Assembly (NCBI RefSeq): GCF_039822625.1
Contig: NZ_JBDLLG010000014.1
Location: 1 to 64,000 of the forward strand
DNA length: 64,000 bases
Direction: 5' to 3'
Origin: Marinimicrobium locisalis
Lineage (GTDB): Bacteria > Pseudomonadota > Gammaproteobacteria > Pseudomonadales > Cellvibrionaceae
Of the stretch, positions 16,555-25,662 are shown in pieces; positions within the stretch are counted from its first letter, which is position 1; each line of letters starts with the position of its first letter. The position numbers and the translations under genes were made by a program. The notes under the pieces were generated by a model. The model made no database searches. It was given only the letters and a program-made list of their open reading frames with translations, and had not been told where the DNA came from.

Positions 16555-17531
16555 GCGAAGATTACCTTTCCGACCCGAACATAGGCCTGCGGTTAATTCC
16601 CGAACAGGCGTCCCGGCATGCCGAAGGCGTGGACATGCTTTACTTCGCCCTGCTTGGCTTTTCCGCGCTACTGGTCACGGTGTTGGTGGGGCTGGTGGTA
16701 ACCTTCGGGTTCCGGTACCGGGCGGGAAAAACATTCCGACGCCGCGTCACCGCCTCGCATGTCGGCCACCGGGTGGAAGTTGGCTTCGCCCTGTCGCTGG
16801 GCGTGGTCTTTATGGCGCTGTTTGCCTGGGCAGGCAAGCTCTACCTGAACGTTTATGCCAACACACCGGCGCAAGCGACCCTCAACGTGGTGGCCAAACA
16901 GTGGATGTGGAAGGTTCAACATCCGGACGGCACTCGGGAAATCAATACACTGCACGTGCCGGCGAACCAATCCGTCAGGCTACGCATTACTTCGCAGGAT
17001 GTTATTCACAGCTTTTCGGTGCCGGCCTTGCGACTCAAGCGCGATGCCGTGCCCGGCCTTTATACTTCCGTGACGTTCGTCGCCGATAAGCCCGGCGAAT
17101 ACCGGCTGTTCTGTGCCGAATACTGTGGAACGGACCACTCGCGAATGCGCGGCAAGATGGTGGTAATGGCGCCAAGCGATTATCAGAACTGGCTCACCCG
17201 AAACGGTACGGGTACCACTCCCGCCGCTGCCGGTAAGGCCCTGTTTCGCAGTTATGGCTGCAGTGGTTGTCACATGGGCGAGAGCAGCGTGCGCGCTCCG
17301 AGTCTGGACGGGGTTTATGGCCGGAGTGTAGCGCTGGCGAATGGCGGAATCATCATCGCCGATGAAGCCTATCTTCGTGACTCCATTATGCGCCCTCAGA
17401 AACACATCGTGGCCGGCTATCAGCCGGTCATGCCCAGCTTTTCCGGGCAGATATCCGAGAGCGATGTTCTGCAGATTATCGCCTACTTACAGTCTCTCAA
17501 ACCCGGAGATTGGCGAACAGAGGCACCCTGA
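16551..17531 (+). CDS. Cytochrome c oxidase subunit II with fused cytochrome c (caa3 type)
   Basis: 326 residues from the ATG at 16551, which overlaps the SCO stop codon. Two N-terminal membrane helices (about 26-48 and 72-94) are followed by a cupredoxin domain. Its CuA ligands are visible: HSFSVPALRLK (His) and CAEYCGTDHSRMRGKM (two Cys, His, Met). A C-terminal cytochrome c domain has the heme motif CSGCHMG and a distal Met in VMPSFSGQ. The fused heme accepts electrons directly from ActE, matching the gene order. Confidence 0.92.
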   Translation: MSEDYLSDPNIGLRLIPEQASRHAEGVDMLYFALLGFSALLVTVLVGLVVTFGFRYRAGKTFRRRVTASHVGHRVEVGFALSLGVVFMALFAWAGKLYLNVYANTPAQATLNVVAKQWMWKVQHPDGTREINTLHVPANQSVRLRITSQDVIHSFSVPALRLKRDAVPGLYTSVTFVADKPGEYRLFCAEYCGTDHSRMRGKMVVMAPSDYQNWLTRNGTGTTPAAAGKALFRSYGCSGCHMGESSVRAPSLDGVYGRSVALANGGIIIADEAYLRDSIMRPQKHIVAGYQPVMPSFSGQISESDVLQIIAYLQSLKPGDWRTEAP

Positions 17532-17594
17532 ATACCGTGGCGCTGAACCAACACAAGGCAATCCAGCCCGACCCATTAAAGAGGACACCCGGCG

Positions 17595-19193
17595 GTGAGT
17601 AACAACGACGAGGCAAACAGCCCCAAACACTACCTGAGCGACCCCTGGAGCATTCGCGGCTGGTTACTGACCACCGATCACAAACGCATCGCCTGGATGT
17701 ATGCGGTCTCCATCACCGGTTTTTTCTTCCTGGGTGGTATAGCGGCCCTGTTGATACGGCTGGAGCTGCTGACCGGCCCCGGAGACCTGTTCAACTCAGA
17801 TACTTACAACGAACTGTTTTCGCTGCACGGTATTGTAATGGTGTGGTTTTTCCTCATTCCTTCCATTCCCGCCACTCTGGGCAATTTTCTCGTGCCGTTG
17901 ATGATCGGCGCCCGAGATTTGGCCTTTCCCAGGCTGAACCTTTTGTCCTGGTACATCTACACACTCGGTGGCATTTTTACCTTAGGGGCGGTCGTCGCCG
18001 GCGGCGTGGACACCGGTTGGACCTTCTATACGCCTTTCTCCAGCCTGTTTTCCAACACTGCTGTCATTGCCGCGGTAACCGGGGTCTTTATCGTCGGCTT
18101 CTCGTCCATACTGACCGGGCTGAACTTTGTGGTCACCACCCACACCATGCGGGCCCGGGGGTTAACTTGGTTCCGCCTGCCGCTGTTTATGTGGGCAAAC
18201 TATGCCACCTCACTTATCATGATTCTCGCCACTCCCGTTCTGTCGGTCACCCTATTGCTTATCGCCCTTGAGCGAGGTCTGGGCATCGGCATCTTTGATC
18301 CCTCCCTGGGGGGCGATCCGTTGTTGTTCCAACACTTGTTCTGGTTTTATTCTCATCCGGCGGTTTACATAATGATCCTACCCGCCATGGGCGTGGTCTC
18401 GGAAATCGTCGCGTGCTTTTCACGCAACCCCGTATTCGGCTATACCGGTATGGTTCTGGCGATTATGTCCATTGCTTTGTTCGGCTTTGTGGTATGGGGG
18501 CATCATATGTTTGTGGCGGGTCAAAGCCTGTATGCGGGCCTCCTTTTTTCCTTCTTTTCCTTCTTGGTGGCCGTGCCCTCCGCCATCAAAACCCTGAATT
18601 GGACGGCGACCATGTTTCGTGGCCGGGTGACGTTCTCCGCGCCGATGATTTATGCTCTGTCCTTTCTCGGCCTGTTTACCATCGGTGGCCTAACCGGTAT
18701 TTTCCTGGCCGCTCTGGCCCTGGATGTGCACTTACACGACACCTATTTTGTGACCGCCCACTTCCACTACATCATGGTCGGTGGCGCCGTCACTGCGTAC
18801 TTGGGCGGCCTGCATTTCTGGTGGCCGAAAATGACCGGGCGTCTTTACTCGGAACTGTGGGCGCGTGTCGCCGCCCTGGCGTTATTTATCGGGTTTAACC
18901 TAACGTTCTACCCACAGTTTCTACTGGGTTATGCCGGCATGCCGCGCCGATACCACAGTTACCCGGAAGCCTTTGAGCTGCTCCATATTCTCTCCACCCT
19001 GGGCACGGGTATCTTGGCCATTGGCTATTTGCTGCCGCTCGGGTACCTTCTCCATTCGCTCTTCCGGGGCGAGCGCGCTTCGGCCAACCCCTGGAAGGCC
19101 ACCGGCCTGGAATGGAAAACATCTTCCCCTCCCCCTACGCACAACTTCGCCACCACGCCTGAGGTGAATGAGGCCGCCTATGGCTACCAATGA
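17595..19193 (+). CDS. Cytochrome c oxidase subunit I (A2-type heme-copper oxidase)
   Basis: A 532-residue, roughly twelve-helix catalytic subunit. The CuB/heme region reads FWFYSHPAVYIMILPAMG: the His-x3-Tyr pair is present. Tyr-Ser replaces the usual proton-channel Glu, the hallmark of A2-type (caa3) enzymes. WGHHMF supplies the two other CuB His residues, and HLHDTYFVTAHFHY the heme His ligands. The D-channel entry GARDLAFPRLN is intact. It starts at a GTG (17595) with AAAGAGGA upstream, 63 bases after subunit II. Confidence 0.92.
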   Translation: MSNNDEANSPKHYLSDPWSIRGWLLTTDHKRIAWMYAVSITGFFFLGGIAALLIRLELLTGPGDLFNSDTYNELFSLHGIVMVWFFLIPSIPATLGNFLVPLMIGARDLAFPRLNLLSWYIYTLGGIFTLGAVVAGGVDTGWTFYTPFSSLFSNTAVIAAVTGVFIVGFSSILTGLNFVVTTHTMRARGLTWFRLPLFMWANYATSLIMILATPVLSVTLLLIALERGLGIGIFDPSLGGDPLLFQHLFWFYSHPAVYIMILPAMGVVSEIVACFSRNPVFGYTGMVLAIMSIALFGFVVWGHHMFVAGQSLYAGLLFSFFSFLVAVPSAIKTLNWTATMFRGRVTFSAPMIYALSFLGLFTIGGLTGIFLAALALDVHLHDTYFVTAHFHYIMVGGAVTAYLGGLHFWWPKMTGRLYSELWARVAALALFIGFNLTFYPQFLLGYAGMPRRYHSYPEAFELLHILSTLGTGILAIGYLLPLGYLLHSLFRGERASANPWKATGLEWKTSSPPPTHNFATTPEVNEAAYGYQ

Positions 19194-19821
19194 CGTCGCT
19201 CACCATTTTGACAACGCCGAGCAACAAGCTCGCGCGGTCGCGCTCGGCATATGGGTTTTCCTAGCCACCGAACTGTTGCTTTTCGGGGGTCTGTTTTCTG
19301 CGTTCATCGTTCTGAAAGTTCAGCACACCGAGGTATTCTCTGAAGCAGCCACTCATTTGAGCCTGTTCTTGGGGACCTTAAACACGGCGATACTACTAAC
19401 CAGTGGGTTAACGATCTTCCTTACGGAACAGGCGCTGCATGCCCAGCGGCGAACACTCGCAATAGGTCTCTTGGCCGCGACGGCTTTTTTGGGTTGCGCT
19501 TTTATCGGCGTCAAGGGCTACGAGTGGCACCATGAATATCAGCAGGCTTTGTTGCCGGTACTGGATGTGCGCTTCCACTATCCGGGAAGCGCTCCCGAAG
19601 TGGCCGAGCTGTTCTTCAACTTTTACTACATTATGACCGGCTTGCACGTTGTGCATATGCTCGTGGGATTGGGATTGCTCGCGGGGATGGGGGTAGCCGT
19701 TATTCGATGGCGTCAACCCAAAACATTGAACCGCCGAGCCACACTAATTGCACTCTACTGGGCCTTCGTGGATATTATCTGGGTTGTACTTTTCAGTCTG
19801 TTATATTTACAGGGGGCATAA
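19180..19821 (+). CDS. Cytochrome c oxidase subunit III
   Basis: About 213 residues from the ATG at 19180, which overlaps the end of subunit I by 14 bases; an ATG at 19168 is an alternative with a weaker site. Five membrane helices, including the family pattern GIWVFLATELLLFGGLF near the N terminus and FYYIMTGLHVVHMLVGL. The short, five-helix form is usual for bacterial caa3 oxidases. Confidence 0.88.
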   Translation: MATNDVAHHFDNAEQQARAVALGIWVFLATELLLFGGLFSAFIVLKVQHTEVFSEAATHLSLFLGTLNTAILLTSGLTIFLTEQALHAQRRTLAIGLLAATAFLGCAFIGVKGYEWHHEYQQALLPVLDVRFHYPGSAPEVAELFFNFYYIMTGLHVVHMLVGLGLLAGMGVAVIRWRQPKTLNRRATLIALYWAFVDIIWVVLFSLLYLQGA

Positions 19822-19822
19822 T

Positions 19823-20086
19823 ATGCAATGGCGAACGGCACTACTGGCATGGATTACACTGTTGCTACTCTTGACGATCAATGTGGCCATTGCTGTATTC
19901 ATGTCAGACTCTCTCTGGAGCCTGATTATAAATGGCATATCCACTACCGTAATGGCGGCCATTATTCTGATATTCTTCATGCGTCTAAATGACACGACAG
20001 CACTTCTACGACTTTTTTCGCTGGGTGGTTTCCTTTGGGTGGGACTTCTGCTCTTCTTCACGCTGATGGACATATACACACGCTAG
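19823..20086 (+). CDS. Cytochrome c oxidase subunit IV-like small membrane protein
   Basis: An 88-residue protein with three membrane helices, starting at the ATG at 19823 right after the subunit III stop, with AGGGGG upstream. Its position as the last gene of the oxidase cluster, its size and its helix count match the bacterial COX4/CtaF-like subunit. The key helix FMRLNDTTALLRLF resembles the 'FmHLk' part of that family. The operon ends at the hairpin 20102-20124. Confidence 0.75.
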   Translation: MQWRTALLAWITLLLLLTINVAIAVFMSDSLWSLIINGISTTVMAAIILIFFMRLNDTTALLRLFSLGGFLWVGLLLFFTLMDIYTR

Positions 20087-20101
20087 CATGCTCCCAAAAT
20101 C

Positions 20102-20124
20102 GGACCGTAAGTGCCTGACGGTCC
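20102..20124. terminator. Hairpin between the oxidase operon and the chemoreceptor operon
   Basis: Stem GGACCGT pairs ACGGTCC with a 9-base loop, lying between two convergent transcription units. It could stop transcription from both sides. Confidence 0.55.
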
Positions 20125-20127
20125 CCC

Positions 20128-22194
20128 TTAGTGGTTCACTTTCCCTGTAACAGTAAACCGCTCCATAAGCCCTCTGTTCTCGCTAGCGATATGATCCAGT
20201 TTATTGAACGCATCGCTAATGTGGGTAGCGGCTTCTGAGTTTGACTCTCCGATCACGCGCAACTTATCCACACTTGTGTTAATGCCCGCGATGGTCGAGT
20301 CCTGCTCCTCCATGGAGGCCGAAATTAGATGAAGCATGGCTTCCGTCTCCGATACGGACTCGGCGATCGTTCCCATATCAAGCTGGGCTTCCTTGGCGGT
20401 AGCCACGCTTTGTTCCGAAATAACCACAGCGTCGTTAACCAAAGAGGTTATCTCTGCCGCCGCCTTGGATGCATGGGCTGCCAAGGTCCGCACCTCATCG
20501 GCCACAACGGCAAACCCTCTACCGCCCTCCCCGGCTCTAGCCGCTTCGATCGCAGCATTCAGTGCAAGCAAGTTGGTCTGCTCGGCAATATTTTGAATGG
20601 CCGTCACATTGCCGCTAATTGATCTGTTGTTCTCGCTGATCTTTCCGACCACCTCCATCACTTTTTCGAACTTTAGCTTTCCTTGTTTAACGGCCTCGAC
20701 CGCCTTCTGTGCATTTACGTTGGCATTGTCTGTGTTTTTGGCAACGTCGGTAATAGCCGTTGAGCTGTGATGAAGGGCCTCACCCACGCCAGAGATAAAC
20801 TCAACCTGTTCGTCCGCACCCGACTTAACCGTCGAGCAGGCCTCTCGGATATAGACAATCTGCTCTGTTAATAATCCTGTGGAACCAGAAATCTCTTCCA
20901 CGGTACTCTCCATGGAGCTTAGAGAGTGATTAATGTTATCCACAAGTAGCTTAATATCACCATCCGCCTGTTTATTGATTCGGCGAGTGAGGTTCCCAGA
21001 GGCCACGTCGTCCATTACTGCGTTCACCTCACCCAGGGTTTCATGCAGGGAGGCCAGCAGCCCGTTAAATTGCTTTACCGCTTTGCCAACCTCATCAGAA
21101 CTCATGACTTTGGCCCGCAGAGAGAAGTCACCACTACGCTCCACACTGGTAATGGTTCCCACAAGCGACTTCAAGGGGCGCATAATGACGCTAGACAGGA
21201 CATAGGTCGCCAGAGCCCCAAGAACGAGGAAAAGCCCCGCGACGTAGGCCAGGCTCCGCGTAGCACCCGCGAGCCTTGCCTCGGAGACGTCAGTGGACAA
21301 GAAGGTGGCCACCACGGTTTCGGGGCCAAAATCGAAATCAACAGAAGACAGCTGGGCGTAGTACTGATTACCATTCGACCCGAGTGTCGTCTGAACCTTT
21401 CCACCCTGGTTTTCCAGGGCATTCAACGTATCTCGCTGCAATCGGTCTATCGGTGGGTAAACGCCACTCATATACTCGCCGCCGAGATAGAGGTTGATTT
21501 TTACCTCGGTTAATTCCGACATCGACTGAGCCAGTTTGTCATCAAGAAAGGTGCCGGATATGATGGAACCAATACCGACATCCTGATCATAGGCGTCGTA
21601 AACCTTGCTCTTGTATAGCTGAACCACCTCACTTTGAATGGCCTGAATGCCTATTCGGTCAGCTTCAGAGCGAGCGCGAACCAACCCACCCACGCGCTCT
21701 GGAACCGTTGCTGATCGGGGCTCCTCGTCGCCGGTGGCGGTCACGTACTGACTGTTTCCAATCAACCACCCTTGCCTATTATTGTTCAACGTATAGAAAG
21801 CGAGAACAATTCCTTGGTTATCGACCACAACAATTTGATCCACATTATTGTTTCGGGCGCTGCTCTTTATGATATCCGCGATATTTTTGGCAATACCGAC
21901 ATAAGCATCATCGAACGCGGTATTATCACCCTCTTTAAGAAGGTCATTGAGGATCGAGAGTGCAGTATTGAGGTCATCGTTGGCCCTTAGGGTTGAAACC
22001 GACTCAGTTTGTCTTCTGCGAACCTCCTCAAGCTGCGAGCTAAAGATTCGCCCCCCGACCATCACCTTCTGGTGGGCGTCCTCCGCGAACCAGTCAGCCG
22101 ACTGGTTGCGCAGGACAACTACCACTGAAGCCAGAGAGACGATCATTACAAGAATGAACGTTAGCAACAGCTTCAGATTCACCGATAACTTCAT
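20128..22194 (-). CDS. Methyl-accepting chemotaxis protein with large periplasmic sensor
   Basis: A 688-residue transmembrane chemoreceptor. Membrane helix 1 is at about 7-29 and helix 2 at about 313-337, leaving a periplasmic domain of about 285 residues, probably of the Cache fold. A HAMP domain follows (about 338-390, SSVIMRPLKSLV) with a second HAMP-like stretch (SGNLTRRINKQADGD). The signalling domain has the invariant hairpin tip AEQTNLLALNAAIEAARAGE. No C-terminal CheR-tether pentapeptide is seen. It is the last gene of an operon behind a porin and a binding protein, so the ligand is probably shared with them. Confidence 0.88.
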   Translation of the reverse strand: MKLSVNLKLLLTFILVMIVSLASVVVVLRNQSADWFAEDAHQKVMVGGRIFSSQLEEVRRRQTESVSTLRANDDLNTALSILNDLLKEGDNTAFDDAYVGIAKNIADIIKSSARNNNVDQIVVVDNQGIVLAFYTLNNNRQGWLIGNSQYVTATGDEEPRSATVPERVGGLVRARSEADRIGIQAIQSEVVQLYKSKVYDAYDQDVGIGSIISGTFLDDKLAQSMSELTEVKINLYLGGEYMSGVYPPIDRLQRDTLNALENQGGKVQTTLGSNGNQYYAQLSSVDFDFGPETVVATFLSTDVSEARLAGATRSLAYVAGLFLVLGALATYVLSSVIMRPLKSLVGTITSVERSGDFSLRAKVMSSDEVGKAVKQFNGLLASLHETLGEVNAVMDDVASGNLTRRINKQADGDIKLLVDNINHSLSSMESTVEEISGSTGLLTEQIVYIREACSTVKSGADEQVEFISGVGEALHHSSTAITDVAKNTDNANVNAQKAVEAVKQGKLKFEKVMEVVGKISENNRSISGNVTAIQNIAEQTNLLALNAAIEAARAGEGGRGFAVVADEVRTLAAHASKAAAEITSLVNDAVVISEQSVATAKEAQLDMGTIAESVSETEAMLHLISASMEEQDSTIAGINTSVDKLRVIGESNSEAATHISDAFNKLDHIASENRGLMERFTVTGKVNH

Positions 22195-22251
22195 AGTCTA
22201 CCCCCAACAACGACCTTCTTATAATCGTTCTACGCTTATGCGGGGCCAGCA

Positions 22252-23514
22252 CTACTGAAGAGTGGCCGGCTTACCCGCCTTTTTACGAGCCTCTACCCAC
22301 TCTTCTTTTGTTCGAGCGGCCTCCTCACCCGGCATGGAGGCAATAATTTCAAAGTAATCCTGGTTGAACTTGTCCGCTAAAACCTCCGCCTGTGGCTTAC
22401 CCTTGACCGCGTACACGGACTGCACGCTTTGGTGGTCAAACGCTCGCCAGGTTTGAGCGTCTTTCAGAAGGGTGTACTCATGCCCTTCCAGGGTTTTTAT
22501 AAGATCGGCGGTTTCAAAGGACTCGGCCCGTTCTACCGCTGCCTTATACTCGTACAGTATGGTGTACGCCGAGGCGCCTGAAGTAGAGGGGTAGCCTTTA
22601 TATCGCTCTGCGAAATCCTCTACGAATTTCTTGCCCCTGGGGTAGTTCTTCTCATACGGTAAATTCCAGGACCAGGGCAAGGAGCCGACTACCCCCTCCA
22701 TCACCTTCGGACCGGCGCTTTCAGCCATCCCCAGAGTCAAATTGGGAACCACCACTTCCATGGACCGTTTAAGCCCCATGCGGGTCGCTTCATTCAGCGC
22801 TACGGCCATATCGTTACCAAAGAGCACCAACACCAACACATCGGGTTTGCTGGACTTTGCGAGGGTCAGCGCCCGGTTAAAGTCCCTCGCCGTGGCCCCG
22901 GGGAAAGGGGTTTTTACGCCTTTGTGTTTCTCTTGATCAGTGGTGTCACTGAATCTCCGGATAGACTCCTCGGTAGACCAACCCCAGGTATAATCCGCAG
23001 TAACGTAATAATAGCTTTTCCCCGAAAAGTTCTCTTTCAAATAAGCCGATAACACCTTGGCGGCCATCCACGCGTTATTACTCTCACGAAACATATGAGT
23101 ATGGCCTTCGGTGCCGGTGGTCGCGTTGGAGTAAGTTAACGTGCCGAAGTAAAGCGTATCTCGCTCTTTGGCGGCCTTGCCCCCGGATATGGCCACTGCG
23201 CTGGAAGAGCCACCAAACACCATCTTCGCGCCGTGTTCGTCGATTAGCTCCGCCACATTCGTGGCGGATTTGTCTGCCTGGGAGGCGGTATCCATTTTCA
23301 CAAGGCGGATTTTCTTACCCAGAATGCCACCCTCGCTATTAATTTCCTCTACCGCCATGTCAGCCGCTCGGTTCTGAGCCAAACCCTGGACCTGATAAGG
23401 CCCCGTCTCCGGGTAGTTCAGGCCGATAACCACTTCATCTTCGGCGGCGGCCATACCCGTTACGGTAAGGAGGGCCGCGGTCGCCGTTGTGACCAGAAAT
23501 AGACGTATGTTCAT
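22252..23514 (-). CDS. Periplasmic substrate-binding protein, branched-chain amino acid/urea type
   Basis: A 420-residue soluble receptor with a signal peptide (about 1-24) and the Peripla_BP_6 pattern: VVIGLNYPETGPY, MAVEEINSEGGILGKKIRLV, FGGSSSAVAISGGKAAKERDTLYFGTLTYSNATTG. These bind amino acids, amides, urea or aromatic acids. No ABC permease or ATPase gene is adjacent. The gene lies 8 bases after the porin gene and 57 bases before the chemoreceptor gene on the same strand, suggesting it presents ligand to the receptor rather than, or as well as, feeding a transporter. Confidence 0.85.
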   Translation of the reverse strand: MNIRLFLVTTATAALLTVTGMAAAEDEVVIGLNYPETGPYQVQGLAQNRAADMAVEEINSEGGILGKKIRLVKMDTASQADKSATNVAELIDEHGAKMVFGGSSSAVAISGGKAAKERDTLYFGTLTYSNATTGTEGHTHMFRESNNAWMAAKVLSAYLKENFSGKSYYYVTADYTWGWSTEESIRRFSDTTDQEKHKGVKTPFPGATARDFNRALTLAKSSKPDVLVLVLFGNDMAVALNEATRMGLKRSMEVVVPNLTLGMAESAGPKVMEGVVGSLPWSWNLPYEKNYPRGKKFVEDFAERYKGYPSTSGASAYTILYEYKAAVERAESFETADLIKTLEGHEYTLLKDAQTWRAFDHQSVQSVYAVKGKPQAEVLADKFNQDYFEIIASMPGEEAARTKEEWVEARKKAGKPATLQ

Positions 23515-23522
23515 ATTAGCCC

Positions 23523-24668
23523 CTAGAATGCGTATTTAGCGGAAAATTGGAGACGATTTAAGGTGCCTTCAGCACCGGAGTTCACCTCTCGGGTGGCCGT
23601 CATAAACTCCACGCCGGTCGTGATGGGCGCCACGGGCGAATAAAGAAGGTTGAGGTGGAAGCTTTGACTGGTCTCCGTACCGGCATATCCCACCGGCTGG
23701 TCAGCCGAAAATCCGGATAGAGTGATATTGGAACGCCACTTTTCGTTCCAAAAGTGCCGGTAGGAAACAAAGCCGGCGGTTGAATCGATGGCCTCCAGCT
23801 CATTGTCACCATTGAGGTAGGCACCGTTTGCGGTGTTGAGCCCCAAGTACCGGCCCAGCCCTGTACCGGAGGTCAGCATAAATCGAATGTCGTTGGCGTC
23901 CCCAACCCCCACTTTTCCAGAGAAACTGATACCAACGCTGGTTTCATTGGAGTCGATGTTCGCGGCAGTATCCTCATAGCGCAGTTGACGCGCAATGGCG
24001 GCGACCACAAGGTCCGCTCTACCCGTACTGAAGTTATAGCGTGCCACTAAATCTGGCATAACGCCGTCATCGGTCGCCACTCTACCGCCTGCGGTCGTCA
24101 CTGTTGTTTCCGGGTTTTCCGCCGCAAACTGCCAGTTTCCGCTGGTATAACGAACCATCGCCTGCCGTCCAAAGACAGTGCCTTCTGCAGGGCCCACAAA
24201 GTCCAAATTCTCCGCCAGTGCGGAAACATTTTGGAAGGTCGTCCACGTTTGCCCCGCGAGCCAGTTGTTGTACTTAACGAACGCATGCCTTACTCGCGGT
24301 TTGTAGCTGTTCGATATTCGCTCGTCGCCGTCACTTCCTGTTAACAAGTCGAACTCAACATAGCTCGTAATGGTGTCGCCCCCATCAATGTCTCTACTGC
24401 CTTTTATAAAGAGCCGCGTCTCTTTCATATGGAAATCGGTTCTTGCGGACTCCGACTCCCCGCCCACGGGTACCGTGCCGGGGATATAGAAATCTCTGCC
24501 TATTGTTCCGGCACCCGGGTCGCCATCGGCATAGTTACTGAGAAGGGCATCCAATTTGACATACCCCCCGAGTTCAATCACGGCATCGTCAGCATGAGCG
24601 TGGTTGAACGCGCCGAGAAGGCAGCACGAACCAAGCGTGACGCAGGTTTTTAACTTACGGTTAATCAT
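23523..24668 (-). CDS. DcaP-like outer-membrane porin
   Basis: 381 residues from the ATG at 24668, chosen because AAGGAG lies 9 bases upstream and a signal peptide follows (ending HAHA, about residue 25). The mature part is rich in alternating beta strands and ends in an aromatic residue (...FSAKYAF), the outer-membrane assembly signal. ELGGYVKLDALLS and KETRLFIKGSRDIDGG match DcaP-type trimeric porins, which admit acidic or dicarboxylate solutes. First gene of the porin / binding protein / chemoreceptor operon. Confidence 0.8.
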   Translation of the reverse strand: MINRKLKTCVTLGSCCLLGAFNHAHADDAVIELGGYVKLDALLSNYADGDPGAGTIGRDFYIPGTVPVGGESESARTDFHMKETRLFIKGSRDIDGGDTITSYVEFDLLTGSDGDERISNSYKPRVRHAFVKYNNWLAGQTWTTFQNVSALAENLDFVGPAEGTVFGRQAMVRYTSGNWQFAAENPETTVTTAGGRVATDDGVMPDLVARYNFSTGRADLVVAAIARQLRYEDTAANIDSNETSVGISFSGKVGVGDANDIRFMLTSGTGLGRYLGLNTANGAYLNGDNELEAIDSTAGFVSYRHFWNEKWRSNITLSGFSADQPVGYAGTETSQSFHLNLLYSPVAPITTGVEFMTATREVNSGAEGTLNRLQFSAKYAF

Positions 24669-24975
24669 AATGAGATAGCTCCTTACGACCCTAAAGAAAT
24701 AGAATGACCTTCTACCGTAAGTATAGGGAAGATTTTGACGCCAAAGTAAAAGCTCACTTATTGTTTCGTTATGAGAAGTTGTGGCTCCGCCGTTTTTGGT
24801 TATTAGCAGGGCCGACTCTGACGCCCAGGGAATTTTTGCTGCCCCGACGTGATCTCTTGCGCCTCTCAACGGCGCCCTCCCACTCCCCCCATAAAACCAA
24901 TAAAAAGAGATCCCGCACGAATAATTAAACGTATTCGCTGTCAAACTCATACCGATCCGACAAAGGAGGCCAACC
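24669..24975. other. Divergent intergenic region, porin operon / msrA
   Basis: A 307-base gap holding the outward control regions of both genes. A weak promoter for the porin (TTACTT, 18 bases, TATACT on the minus strand near 24720-24750) can be drawn. A 74-codon frame at 24704-24928 has no protein-like composition and is not called. Confidence 0.3.
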
Positions 24976-25548
24976 GTGAGCCGTTTGACGTTGTTGTTGC
25001 TACTTCTCGCCCCTTTCGCGCTCGCCGAAGACACTGCTGAGGCCGTTTTCGCGGGCGGCTGTTTTTGGTGTATGGAGCCCCCCTACGATGAACTTGAGGG
25101 TGTGCTGGAAACCACCTCCGGCTATACCGGCGGCCACGAGGCGAACCCGAGCTACGAAGCCGTGGTAGCTGGTGGAACCGGTCATTATGAAGCGGTGAAA
25201 GTAACTTACGATCCTTCTAAGGTGGACTACCAAACGTTGCTGGAAGTGTTCTGGCGCAATATTGACCCTCTCGACCCCGGGGGCCAGTTCTGTGACCGGG
25301 GAAGCTCTTACCGAGCGGCCATTTTTTACGGCACGCCCGAACAGGAACAATTGGCCCGGGCCAGCAAACAAGAGGTGGAAAACCGCTTTGACCAGCCAGT
25401 GGTCACCGAGCTGCTCGCGGCTTCCGAGTTCTACCCGGCGGAGGAGTACCATCAAAACTACTACAAAAAGAATCCGATCCGTTACAAATACTATCGCTTC
25501 CGTTGCGGCCGAGAGGCACGACTGGAAGAGCTTTGGGAGGACCACTAG
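24976..25548 (+). CDS. msrA: Exported peptide methionine sulfoxide reductase A
   Basis: A 190-residue enzyme that reduces the S epimer of methionine sulfoxide. The N-terminal 17 residues (LTLLLLLLAPFALA) form a signal peptide, so it works in the periplasm, unlike the cytosolic E. coli MsrA. Catalytic motif GGCFWCME carries the nucleophile Cys29. GYTGGHEANPSYE and FWRNIDPLDPGGQFCDRGSSYR are family signatures. The GTG start has AAAGGAGG upstream. No msrB lies next to it. Confidence 0.9.
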   Translation: MSRLTLLLLLLAPFALAEDTAEAVFAGGCFWCMEPPYDELEGVLETTSGYTGGHEANPSYEAVVAGGTGHYEAVKVTYDPSKVDYQTLLEVFWRNIDPLDPGGQFCDRGSSYRAAIFYGTPEQEQLARASKQEVENRFDQPVVTELLAASEFYPAEEYHQNYYKKNPIRYKYYRFRCGREARLEELWEDH

Positions 25549-25569
25549 CCCCTCCTTATCGTGCCCCTA

Positions 25570-25596
25570 TCAAGCTCTGCGCGTCGCCGCCGATAA
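25570..25596 (+). promoter_or_regulatory. Sigma-28 (FliA) flagellar promoter for the chemoreceptor gene
   Basis: TCAAGCTC, an 11-base spacer, then GCCGATAA. The -10 box is a perfect match to the sigma-28 consensus and the -35 box is close to the TCAAGTTT form. It lies about 67 bases before the chemoreceptor start, tying that gene to the flagellar regulon. Confidence 0.7.
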
Positions 25597-25662
25597 CCTA
25601 TAATCACCTGCGGAACACTTACGCAGCTGATATAACCGGTTATCGCATTGGGGCGCTCTCTT

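Noticed and set aside
24704..24928. 74-codon frame in the porin/msrA gap
   Set aside because: Composition not protein-like, no ribosome site, and it overlaps the porin control region.
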